This document shows, piece after piece, positions 10,164 to 17,359 of a stretch of DNA of 64,000 nucleotides. Source of the stretch: Paracoccus sp. DMF-8 (lineage in GTDB: Bacteria > Pseudomonadota > Alphaproteobacteria > Rhodobacterales > Rhodobacteraceae). Below the pieces are notes generated by a model. That model had not been told where the DNA came from. It saw nothing but the letters and a program-made list of their open reading frames with translations, and ran no database searches. Location: contig NZ_JARJHL010000014.1 of assembly GCF_029309835.1 (NCBI RefSeq), positions 310,001-374,000 of the forward strand. The letters run 5' to 3'. Every line of letters starts with the position of its first letter. The stretch's first letter is position 1. Position numbers and translations under genes: made by a program.

Positions 10164-10538
10164 TCTGCCCCCTTCCAGAATCGCGCGGGCGTCCTCCAGC
10201 CGTCCGATCGCCGAGACCCGGCCGGCGCGCGGGAGGCGAAGGCAAGTGGCCCTGACCTTGGGCGCCATCGAGCCGGCGGCAAAGGCCGATGCGTCCAGAT
10301 CCTGCGGCTGCACAAGTCGGATCGCGACGGCGTGGCTGCGCTTCATGTGGCCGCCGCTGCTGATCCTGACAGTCATTATCATGGCCTGCCTCAGCATCGC
10401 CACCCCGATCAGCATCATCGCCGCCATGGTGAACAGCACCGACTGCCCGACAATCAGCAGCCCCGGAACCAGCAGCGCCGCGCCCAGAAGCACGAACCAG
10501 CCCCCGTTCGACCGGGCCTTTTCCAGCAGGGGAAGCAA
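10164..10538 (-). pseudogene. Carbamate kinase C-terminal remnant fused to a two-helix membrane segment
   Basis: Within a 151-codon leftward frame (10538-10083), residues 72-125 read VQPQDLDASAFAAGSMAPKV and then AIGRLEDARAILEGG. This matches the end of carbamate kinases (FAAGSMxPKV...IGxLEDAxxIxxG). The preceding 57 residues (LLEKARSNGGWFVLLGAALL, then IVGQSVLFTMAAMMLIGVAM) are two hydrophobic helices unrelated to the kinase. There is no kinase N-terminal half, and the only start is TTG at 10538, so this looks like a deletion joint. The membrane part could be a small real gene downstream of gltS. Confidence 0.55.
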
Positions 10539-10594
10539 CCGTGTCTGCGCTTCGGAGCCGTTCAGCTTTTCCTTCTCCGTTCTGCTTTGCGTGC

Positions 10595-11800
10595 TCAGCC
10601 GACAAAAGCCGAGATGATCAGCGCATTGACGATATCGATGAAAAAGCCGCAGACCAGCGGCACGATGACAAACGCCCGGTGCGCCGCGCCCTGCTGTTGT
10701 GCCACCGCGGTCATATTGGCGATGGCCGTGGCGGTTGATCCCAAGGCGATGCCGCCGAACCCGGCCGAGATCACCGCCGCCTCGTAATCGCGGCCCATCG
10801 CGTTGAAGACCACGACCAGCGTGAACAGGACCGCCAGCAGAACCTGCACGACCAGCGCCGCCGCGATGAAGAGAAAGACGCCGTTCAGTTCCCAGATCTG
10901 CAGGCCCATCAGTGCCATGATCAGGAAAAGCCCCAGCGACAGATCCGAAACCAGCGCCAGCGCATCGTCCACGCCCGGCCAGACCCGGCGCACCGCTCGC
11001 CCCGGCGCCAGCGGCAGCAGGTTGCGCAGCACGATCCCGGTCACAAGGCAGCTGACGAAAGCCGGCAGCGTGACGCCCGCCGCCGTGATCGCATGATGCA
11101 GCCCCAGGCCCAGCATGACCGTGATGTTCAGCACCAGGATCGCCCAGAGGATGCAGAAATAATCGATCCGCACCGCCCGACCCTCGTGCGAGGCCCCGAC
11201 ATCAAGCTCGCCTCCCCCCGGGGTCTTCAGCGCGTTGCGCCGGATCAGGAAAGCGGCAACCGGCCCGCCGATCACGCAGGCCGCGATCAGTCCGACCGTA
11301 TTGGCCGCAACCCCCAGCTCCATCGCATTGGCGATGCCCAGGCGTTCGGCAAAGATCGGCGCCCAGGCCAGCGTGGTGCCCACGCCCCCGGTCAGCGAAA
11401 CCGACCCGACCATCAGCCCCGCCCTCGGCTCTATCCCGAAAAGGCCCGCAAGCCCCATCCCGACGAAGTTCTGCAGCAGGATGAACACTGCGGCAAGGAT
11501 CAGCAGGATGACCAGCGGCCTGCCCCCCGCCAGCAGCGTGCGGATATCCGATTTCAGCCCGATTCCGGCAAAGAACACCAGCAGCAGAAAATCCCGGACC
11601 CCGACATCGAAACTGACCCTGAGATCGCAGACCGCCCACAGCAGCCCCGTTACCGCGATGCACAGAAAGCCGCCCGCCACCGGCTCGGGGATCGAATATC
11701 GGCGCAATACCCCCAGATTGAGCGTCAGGATCTTGCCGAGGATCAGCAGCACAACCGCAAGGTTGAACGACAGGAAGGGGTGAACTGAAAAGGTTTCCAC
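10595..11800 (-). CDS. gltS: Sodium/glutamate symporter GltS
   Basis: 401 residues with 10 or more membrane helices. Na+-driven glutamate uptake across the inner membrane. GltS features: SIPEPVAGGFLCIAV in the first repeat and SLTGGVGTTLAWAPIF, the glycine-rich re-entrant loop, near residue 135, with the matching loop (GFGGIALGSTATAIANM) in the second repeat. Start at 11800. It lies inside the repeat-bracketed segment, not obviously in an operon with its neighbours. Confidence 0.92.
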   Translation of the reverse strand: METFSVHPFLSFNLAVVLLILGKILTLNLGVLRRYSIPEPVAGGFLCIAVTGLLWAVCDLRVSFDVGVRDFLLLVFFAGIGLKSDIRTLLAGGRPLVILLILAAVFILLQNFVGMGLAGLFGIEPRAGLMVGSVSLTGGVGTTLAWAPIFAERLGIANAMELGVAANTVGLIAACVIGGPVAAFLIRRNALKTPGGGELDVGASHEGRAVRIDYFCILWAILVLNITVMLGLGLHHAITAAGVTLPAFVSCLVTGIVLRNLLPLAPGRAVRRVWPGVDDALALVSDLSLGLFLIMALMGLQIWELNGVFLFIAAALVVQVLLAVLFTLVVVFNAMGRDYEAAVISAGFGGIALGSTATAIANMTAVAQQQGAAHRAFVIVPLVCGFFIDIVNALIISAFVG

Positions 11801-11821
11801 GAAATTCGTCCGCCAAAGCTT

Positions 11822-11837
11822 GTCAACCAGCGTTGAC
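11822..11837. promoter_or_regulatory. Inverted repeat just upstream of gltS
   Basis: GTCAAC-CAGC-GTTGAC, perfect 6-bp arms, 22 bp upstream of the gltS start. On the minus strand it contains TTGACA (11826-11821). It may be a -35 box or a regulator site; no convincing -10 was found. Confidence 0.3.
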
Positions 11838-11953
11838 GCCGCTTTTGCCTGTTTTCAGCGCCGGGTCAAGCCGCGCCGGCCTGCCCGCCCGGCGGTTGTC
11901 TCGGCGGGGCCGGACCGGGGCAGTTCCTTCGCGGGGATTGCGTCCCGGTCAGG

Positions 11954-11983
11954 GCGCGACCCGGCATTCGGGCCGGGTCGCGC
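11954..11983. other. Perfect 11-bp hairpin
   Basis: GCGCGACCCGG-cattcggg-type loop-CCGGGTCGCGC. It lies between the accessory remnant ending at 12005 and gltS. There is no T-tract on either strand, so it may be a Rho-assisted stop or a folding block. The rest of 11838-12004 holds nothing recognised. Confidence 0.4.
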
Positions 11984-12004
11984 GGGTTCTCAATCCATCG
12001 GGTT

Positions 12005-12181
12005 TCAGTCAGCCGGGCACACAAAGATCTTGATCTGGCTCTTTTCCTTCACCAGCGCCTCGAACCCCTCCTCGACGATGTCCTGCAATCCGGCACCGGC
12101 AGCTTGATCGAGGATCGGGCGGAAGATCTCGAAATCCACCGTCGCGTTCAGAACCTCGAGCGGATCTCCTCCACCTCCTTG
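12005..12181 (-). pseudogene. IS5-family transposase N-terminal remnant
   Basis: The leftward frame reads GDPLEVLNATVDFEIFRPIL at 12169-12110, resembling the conserved opening of IS5-group transposases (DPLExLxxxVDFExFRxxL). It then diverges into an unrelated tail (IVEEGFEALVKEKSQIKIF) ending at 12005. No catalytic DDE part is present. The same frame extends upstream to 12418 over sequence that overlaps the next gene and is unlikely to be coding. Confidence 0.45.
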
Positions 12182-12392
12182 CCCAGCCACGCCCTGCGAA
12201 GGGTCCGCCGGTCGGAGGGGAAGGGCGACATGATTCATGATATGAAGGGCGGCTTCCGGATCGCCCCTTTGGGCGCGGCGACGCATCATTTCCAGTCCGG
12301 CCTCGGCCTTGGCCCCGTCACCGTCTTCCGGGAGGTCGATCAGCTGGCGCATCGGACGGTCAGGCCTCTCATCCCCGATTGGTCTGCGACGG

Positions 12393-12794
12393 TTACCCAT
12401 GACGGACAGGCTCCACATATCGCCGGAATGCGGCTACGATTGCCGCGTCCTCTCTCCCGAGCCGGTCAGCAGGCGCGCAGTCGAAATCTACATGGGCGCG
12501 GGTCAGCCAGTAACACAGCCTCAGGTTGCTGATGCGGGCCGGTCTGAGATTCAGGATATGACGAACGACATCAAAGACACGGCCATTTACCACATCGAAC
12601 TGGAAGAGCGGCAACATGGTCTTGCCGTTTTGAACCAGGGTGATGATGACGCCATCGCGGGCCATGGACTGGATGGCATCTTCCGGGTCATCCGTTTCGA
12701 TGCGCAGCAGCGCGCAGGCCTGTGATGCGTCGATCAGGTCGATGCCCGCGAGGAGGCGCTCCTCGACGTTGGCATTGTGGGAGGAGTTTCTCAC
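12393..12794 (-). CDS. Hypothetical protein, possible Xre/MbcA/ParS-like antitoxin domain
   Basis: 133 residues from a GTG at 12794, with AGGAG about 13 bp upstream. The C-terminal part (LRLCYWLTRAHVDFDCAPAD, then RLGREDAAIVAAFRRYVEP) resembles the WLxxPHxxLxxxxPxDLL pattern of MbcA/ParS toxin-binding domains. The middle (IITLVQNGKTMLPLFQFDVV) fits as well. No partner RES or Fic toxin is adjacent, so it may be an orphan in a decayed island. The domain call is by eye only. Confidence 0.45.
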   Translation of the reverse strand: MRNSSHNANVEERLLAGIDLIDASQACALLRIETDDPEDAIQSMARDGVIITLVQNGKTMLPLFQFDVVNGRVFDVVRHILNLRPARISNLRLCYWLTRAHVDFDCAPADRLGREDAAIVAAFRRYVEPVRHG

Positions 12795-12801
12795 TGGTAT
12801 T

Positions 12802-13005
12802 CTATTTCTCCTGAGGAACGGCCCGGTTCCGCGTCTCGTCGAGGGCAAACCCGGCCGGCAGCGTGACCTCGCTGACGGAGAGATAGCCGCCGATGCATTC
12901 CGGGCAGACATGCCGGCCTTCCGGCAGCCATTTGCGCATCGCCTTCCCGATGAGGACGATCGTCTCGTTGGTCGCGGCCACCACGATCCGCCCGTTGCGC
13001 ACCAC
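12802..13005 (-). CDS. Small zinc-finger-like hypothetical protein
   Basis: 67 residues from GTG 13005 (VVRNGRIVVAATNETIVLIG, later GRHVCPECIGGYLSV). The same frame extends upstream, without a start codon, through CAGCGRSLDPALV to the TAG that ends the phosphoesterase. A second CxxC therefore lies in front of the annotated start. Either a start is hidden, or the protein was once joined to that gene. CxxC...CPEC would form one zinc site. Function unknown. Confidence 0.45.
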   Translation of the reverse strand: MVRNGRIVVAATNETIVLIGKAMRKWLPEGRHVCPECIGGYLSVSEVTLPAGFALDETRNRAVPQEK

Positions 13006-13068
13006 GGCATGGCCCGAGACCAGCGCCGGATCGAGGCTCCGGCCGCAACCCGCGCAAGAAGCGGTGGG

Positions 13069-13620
13069 CTAGGCGCGGCCGGGTTCGACCCGGTCCCAAA
13101 GAGGATTGACGGGCAGGCCGACCGCGCGGCGCTCGATTTCGGGCAGCGTCACCGGTCTGAAGCTCCAGACATCTACGCCGACGTTCACGGAGTTGCGGCT
13201 GCCCCGCCAGTTCTGATGGACATCGCCGAAGAGCTGCAGCCCCTGATGCCGCGCGCCAGGCCAGGTAATCATCGGATAGTGGCAGAGAAACAGGCGCCGC
13301 TTGTTGACGACGATATCGGCCGTTTCCGCCACGCTGTCCCAGGGCAGATCGCAGCCCCAGTCTTCATCGTGATTGCCCCGGATCAGGTGCCTGCGGCCCG
13401 GCAGGGCATGGAAGATACTCCGCACCTCACGCCGCTGCGCATCGGTTGATCTTCCTGCGGTGAAATCTCCCAGAATCCAAAGGTCGTCATTGGGCTTGAC
13501 CCGTGCCCGGCACTCGGCCAGCAGGTGGGCATTCATCGCGGCCACGTCCGGGAAGGGGCGGGCGCAGAAGCGGATGATGTTGCCGTGCGAATAGTGCGGA
13601 TCGGCGGTGAACCAATGCAT
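13069..13620 (-). CDS. Calcineurin-like metallophosphoesterase
   Basis: 183 residues. Metal ligands of the family are visible in order: FTADPHYSHGN (D-x-H), LGDFTAGR (GD), RGNHDED (GNHD), FLCHYPM (H) and LFGDVHQNW (GDxH). This is the small YfcE-like form found in phage and island genes. ATG 13620 gives MHWFTADPHYSHGNIIRF, the usual short N-terminus. The substrate is unknown. It sits 1 bp from the composite pseudogene upstream. Confidence 0.8.
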   Translation of the reverse strand: MHWFTADPHYSHGNIIRFCARPFPDVAAMNAHLLAECRARVKPNDDLWILGDFTAGRSTDAQRREVRSIFHALPGRRHLIRGNHDEDWGCDLPWDSVAETADIVVNKRRLFLCHYPMITWPGARHQGLQLFGDVHQNWRGSRNSVNVGVDVWSFRPVTLPEIERRAVGLPVNPLWDRVEPGRA

Positions 13621-13621
13621 G

Positions 13622-14393
13622 TCAGCCCTCCTCGCCGAAGGCGGTCCGGTCCGCGGCGTCGATCTCGCGCACCTGCGCGATATATGTGGCCAGCAGGTTC
13701 TGAAGCAGCTCCGGGTCGTCGATATTGGTGAATCCGGGAAGGATGAAGTTGATGGAACCGGCAAGGGCCTTCATCCCATTGAGGGATTCCGCCAGTTCCG
13801 CCAGTTCCGCCACGAGCGCGTCGATGGGCCGGCCCAGCCGATACCAGCGCGATGCCGTCCGGGCCCAGCCGGCCTCGGGATTGATGGCGATCAGTTGCGA
13901 GGTGGTAATGCTGCTCGTGCCCAGAATGGGGTGACCGGCAGCCCTCGCGCGCCGAGCGGCGCATGGCGTGCCAGACCAGTTCGGTGGCCGGGGCCATCCA
14001 GGGCATGTCCTCGTGCAAGGCTGCGGCCAGTTCGTCGGCGTGATGCTCATTCCGGATGGAGATCAGCCGGGCACCGTCTTTCAGAACTTCAAGCCGCTCA
14101 CGGTCATCGCGCTTCAGGTGCTCGAGGCCGGAGGCTGCCTTGCGACATTCCAGGATTCGCTTGACCCGGCGCTTGACGCGGCTCTCGTCGTCATCGCTGA
14201 ACCTGATGATCCCCATCAGATCCGCGTCCGGGATCTTGCCTGGCGCGTCGATCTCGCCGGGCGGGGCCGGAAGGTCCGGCGGGATCCTCCTGCAATGCAG
14301 CTTGTGCAGATGCCGCATCAAGCGGGCTTCGAGTTCAATGCGGCCCTCGGCCGGGTCGAAGAAGCGGGCCTCGATGAAGGGGATGGTGGACAT
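13622..14393 (-). pseudogene. Deletion joint: AAA ATPase N-terminus fused to DUF6634-like C-terminus
   Basis: From ATG 14393 the frame reads MSTIPFIEARFFDPAEGRIE to HEDMPWMAPATELVW and AMRRSAREG, the leader of a Rhodobacteraceae AAA ATPase that should next reach its Walker A motif. Instead the sequence jumps (13945-13970), in another frame, to GHPILGTSSITTSQLIAINP and ARTASRWYRLGRPID, a DUF6634-like end, closing at 13622. The whole ATPase core is missing. This indicates an internal deletion of neighbouring island genes. Both family calls are from memory of sequence patterns. Confidence 0.55.
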
Positions 14394-14561
14394 GGGTTTG
14401 CTCCGGGCATGCGGGGGCTATCGGCCGGGGGTGACCCGACTGCGAGAGAGGAATGGAGACGGGCTCCTTTTCAGAGACAAATCTGGGCTGTCCGGAAAAG
14501 CGGGAGCTTTTCTGGTGTGGAGAGTGACGAGTGGTGATGTTCCAAGGTTGGCAGCGGGACA

Positions 14562-14792
14562 GAAACGGATCGTGACCGGCAACCGATCATGGAGCGGATG
14601 CCTTGACGATGCGCAGTCATCCAAAACTCGTCAATGGGACCGCACTCAAGTCGGACAAGCGCGAAGCTATCGCAGGTCCTGAAGGGACAAATTTATCAGC
14701 GCACTGATAAATAAAGATAAAGCGAGCCAAGAAAAATCCAGGGCTCACTTTATGCTTGCAAAAAGGCTCAAACAGTCCGGGTAAGGCTCATT
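14562..14792 (+). repeat. 230-bp direct repeat, copy 2
   Basis: Partner of 2958-3187, same orientation. It is slightly longer in content: after the third GGCTCA it continues TTTTATGCTTGG, repeating the first unit (GGCTCACTTTATGCTTGC at 14742). Copy 1 loses this tail at 3188. GGCTCA units are at 14742, 14765 and 14785. It ends 22 bp before the IS66 element. Confidence 0.85.
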
Positions 14793-14834
14793 TTATGCTT
14801 GGCCGCACACAATTGTAAGCGCGACGTTGCGGCC

Positions 14835-16400
14835 CTATGCTGCGAGGCTTGACGGCTGGTTGAAGCGCCATGGCATGAGGTCTTCGATACCGCTTTGTGG
14901 GTGACCGTCGAGGATGGCGCGCAGTGTGGCGGCGAGATAGTCGACCGGGTTCACGTCGGACATCTTGCAGGTAGCGACCAGCGAGGCGAGCATAGCCCAG
15001 TTTTCGGCGCCGACTTCATTCCCGGCGAAGAGTGCATTTTTTCTTGTCAGGGCAATCGGCCTGATCTGGTTCTCGACCGGGTTGGTGTCGAGTTCCAGCA
15101 TGCCGTGCTCGAGGAAGCGGATCAGTCCGGGCCAGTGCGCGAGGGAGTAGCGGATGTCTTCGGCAAGCTGGGATTTCTGCGGGATGCGCGAGAGTTGGGC
15201 TTCCAGCCAGGGATTCAGCGCCGCGATGATCGGGGCCGAATGCTCACGCCGGGCAGCAAGGCGCATAGCGGCCTCCTTGCTCCGCACGGACTTCTCGATC
15301 TGATAAAGCAGCGCGATCTGGCGCAGCATTTCCTCGGCAATGGGTGAACCATCGCTCTCGAAGCGCTTTACGAAGCGGCGGCGGACATGGGTCCAGCAAT
15401 AGACCAGTTGCCACGGGCCATTGTCGCGCGCGATCTCGGTCATCGCGTTGTAGGACTGGTAGGCGTCGCATTGCAGGAAGCGGCCGTGGTATCCGGCGAG
15501 GAAGTTCAGCGGATGCGCCTTACCCCGGCCAGGGGCATAGTGGAAGAGCACGATGGGTGGGCCAGCCCCGCCATGGCCGCGATCATCGGATACGACGGCC
15601 CAGAAGAATCCGCTCTTGGTGCGTTTCAGGCCCGGTTCCAGCACCGGCGCGCGGGTTTCATCCACGAAGATGCGGTCGGCACTGCGCAGATGGGCGCGCA
15701 TGTGGTTGATGACCGGCATGAGGTGGAAACAGGCGCGCCCGACCCAGTTGCCGAGTGTGCCGCGGTCCAGATCGATCCCTTGCCGCTTGAAGATCTCGGC
15801 CTGCCGATAAAACGGCAGGTGGTGACCGAACTTCGAGACGATAATCCAGGCGATGAAGAGTTCCGTGGGCAGCCCGCCGGGCACGACATGCTCGGGGGCA
15901 TGGGCCTGCGCGACAGCTTGCGAGCAACGGCGGCAGGCGTATTTCGGGCGCCGCGTGACCAGCACCCGGAACTGGGCGGGGATCACGTCGAGACGTTCGG
16001 ACACGTCTTCCCCGATCCTGGACATCTCGCCGCAACCGCAGGGACAGAGCGTGCTGGCAGGCTCGATCACGCGCTCAACCCGAGGCAGATGGGACGGCAG
16101 ATGCCCGCGGTTGCGCTTGGGCTTGCGGGGTGTTTCCCCGCGCGCCCGCTGCATCGCCGCTTCGGCCTTTTCTTGTGCTGCCTCGAGCACACCTTGAGCA
16201 AATTCGGCATCTTCCAGGGGCAGGTTGAACTGGTCGGGCGAGAGCTTTTCGGAGCGCTTGCCGAATTTCTCGCGCTGCGCCGCGTGCAGGATATCCTGCA
16301 GCCGCCGATTGGCCTCTTGCGTCTCGGCCAGCGTCGCCTCCACCTCGGCGAGGCGGGCCTTCAGCAGGGCGTTTTCGCGCGCAAGATCAGCTGTTTCCAT
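14835..16400 (-). CDS. tnpC: IS66 transposase TnpC
   Basis: 521 residues; DDE transposase of the IS66 group. N-terminal leucine-zipper-like coil (ARENALLKARLAEVEATL), zinc-finger region with CPCGCGEM and YACRRCSQ, then the catalytic core (RIFVDETRAPVLEPG, FLQCDAYQSYNAM) and the C-terminal DNPVE-like segment (ELDTNPVENQIRPIALTRKN). ATG 16400 (METADLARENALL) is preferred to a longer frame because it starts at the coiled coil, as in relatives. Confidence 0.93.
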   Translation of the reverse strand: METADLARENALLKARLAEVEATLAETQEANRRLQDILHAAQREKFGKRSEKLSPDQFNLPLEDAEFAQGVLEAAQEKAEAAMQRARGETPRKPKRNRGHLPSHLPRVERVIEPASTLCPCGCGEMSRIGEDVSERLDVIPAQFRVLVTRRPKYACRRCSQAVAQAHAPEHVVPGGLPTELFIAWIIVSKFGHHLPFYRQAEIFKRQGIDLDRGTLGNWVGRACFHLMPVINHMRAHLRSADRIFVDETRAPVLEPGLKRTKSGFFWAVVSDDRGHGGAGPPIVLFHYAPGRGKAHPLNFLAGYHGRFLQCDAYQSYNAMTEIARDNGPWQLVYCWTHVRRRFVKRFESDGSPIAEEMLRQIALLYQIEKSVRSKEAAMRLAARREHSAPIIAALNPWLEAQLSRIPQKSQLAEDIRYSLAHWPGLIRFLEHGMLELDTNPVENQIRPIALTRKNALFAGNEVGAENWAMLASLVATCKMSDVNPVDYLAATLRAILDGHPQSGIEDLMPWRFNQPSSLAA

Positions 16401-16468
16401 GGCGGGAAGTGAATCACAGGATGCCCTTGCAGGCCAGCAAAAACAGGCGTTTCGACGCAGCCTGCCAG

Positions 16469-16825
16469 TCACCCCGCCGCCAGCGGGCGCCGCGCCCGTT
16501 CGGGTCGGACCAGCCGCCAATCCACGCCCTCAAACAGCGCTGCAAACTGCGCTCCGGACATGCGCATGACCCCGTCGCGCACCTGTGGCCAGACGAACTT
16601 GCCGCCCTCGAGCCGCTTGTGAACCAGCACCATCCCGGTCTGATCCCAGATCAAGAGCTTGATCCGATCCGCCCGCTTCGCTCGGAACACAAAGGCGGCT
16701 CCGCAGAACGGGTCCATCCCGAACATCTCCTGCACCGCCAGTGCCAGACCGTCGATCCCCTTGCGAAAGTCGACAGGCCGGGTCGCCACGAAGACCTTCA
16801 CCGGGCCGCCCTGGCCGAACATCAC
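16469..16825 (-). CDS. tnpB: IS66 accessory protein TnpB
   Basis: 118 residues of the IS66 Orf2 family (VFVATRPVDFRKGIDGLALA, then VFRAKRADRIKLLIWDQTGM). Required with TnpA and TnpC for IS66 transposition; molecular role unclear. Its start overlaps the tnpA stop by 4 bp, indicating translational coupling. Confidence 0.93.
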   Translation of the reverse strand: MMFGQGGPVKVFVATRPVDFRKGIDGLALAVQEMFGMDPFCGAAFVFRAKRADRIKLLIWDQTGMVLVHKRLEGGKFVWPQVRDGVMRMSGAQFAALFEGVDWRLVRPERARRPLAAG

Positions 16826-17262
16826 GACGCCGCTGCCCGTGCCGCGCGGATTGCCCGGGTCAGTTGGCCCTCGTCGACACCAGGACCCGCGCGGATGACG
16901 ATGTCGCCCACCACGATTTCGAGATCAGACCCGGGGACGGCCGCCGAAGCCTCAGTCGCGCTGTCATCAACCACCAGTTCCGCGAAGAACGGCAAGGCCG
17001 CCACGCTTTCGGGCACCACCAAATTACCTTTGCGTATCTGCTTGCGCCAATCGTAAATCTGCCAGCGGGTCGTGCCGTGCTTGCGCGCAGTATCTGCGAC
17101 CGTCACCCCGGGCATCATGCTCTCCGCCGCGATCCGCGCCCGCTCTGCCTTCGTCCGCCGCCGACGACCGCTTGGCCCCCCGATCACCTCAAGCCGCGAG
17201 ACCCCGACGCCTATAGAGCCGTCCAATTGGACGCCCATTTTGCCGTCTCTCTCCAAATCCAA
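16822..17262 (-). CDS. tnpA: IS66 accessory protein TnpA (HTH)
   Basis: 146 residues with a helix-turn-helix of the IS66/IS3 OrfA type (SMMPGVTVADTARKHGTTRW, QIYDWRKQIRKG), expected to bind the element ends. First gene of the element; the end repeat is 77 bp upstream of it. Confidence 0.88.
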   Translation of the reverse strand: MDLERDGKMGVQLDGSIGVGVSRLEVIGGPSGRRRRTKAERARIAAESMMPGVTVADTARKHGTTRWQIYDWRKQIRKGNLVVPESVAALPFFAELVVDDSATEASAAVPGSDLEIVVGDIVIRAGPGVDEGQLTRAIRAARAAAS

Positions 17263-17359
17263 AACCTCCGCCGCACATGTGCGTGGAGAATGAAGGCATC
17301 AACTCAAAAATGGCAGGAGGGGATCGGCGTCGCGCTTACACACAATTCAGGTCAAAGCC

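Larger units (their letters stand above)
14815..17339 (-). mobile_element. Complete IS66-family insertion sequence (2525 bp)
   Basis: Ends are inverted repeats GTAAGCGCGACG (left) and CGTCGCGCTTAC (right), 12 bp perfect. The element is flanked by an 8-bp target duplication ACACAATT at 14807-14814 and 17340-17347. This length is typical of IS66. It carries tnpA, tnpB and tnpC in order on the minus strand, all intact. The insertion is 20 bp beyond the nrdJ stop and next to repeat copy 2. The perfect duplication suggests a recent insertion. Confidence 0.95.
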
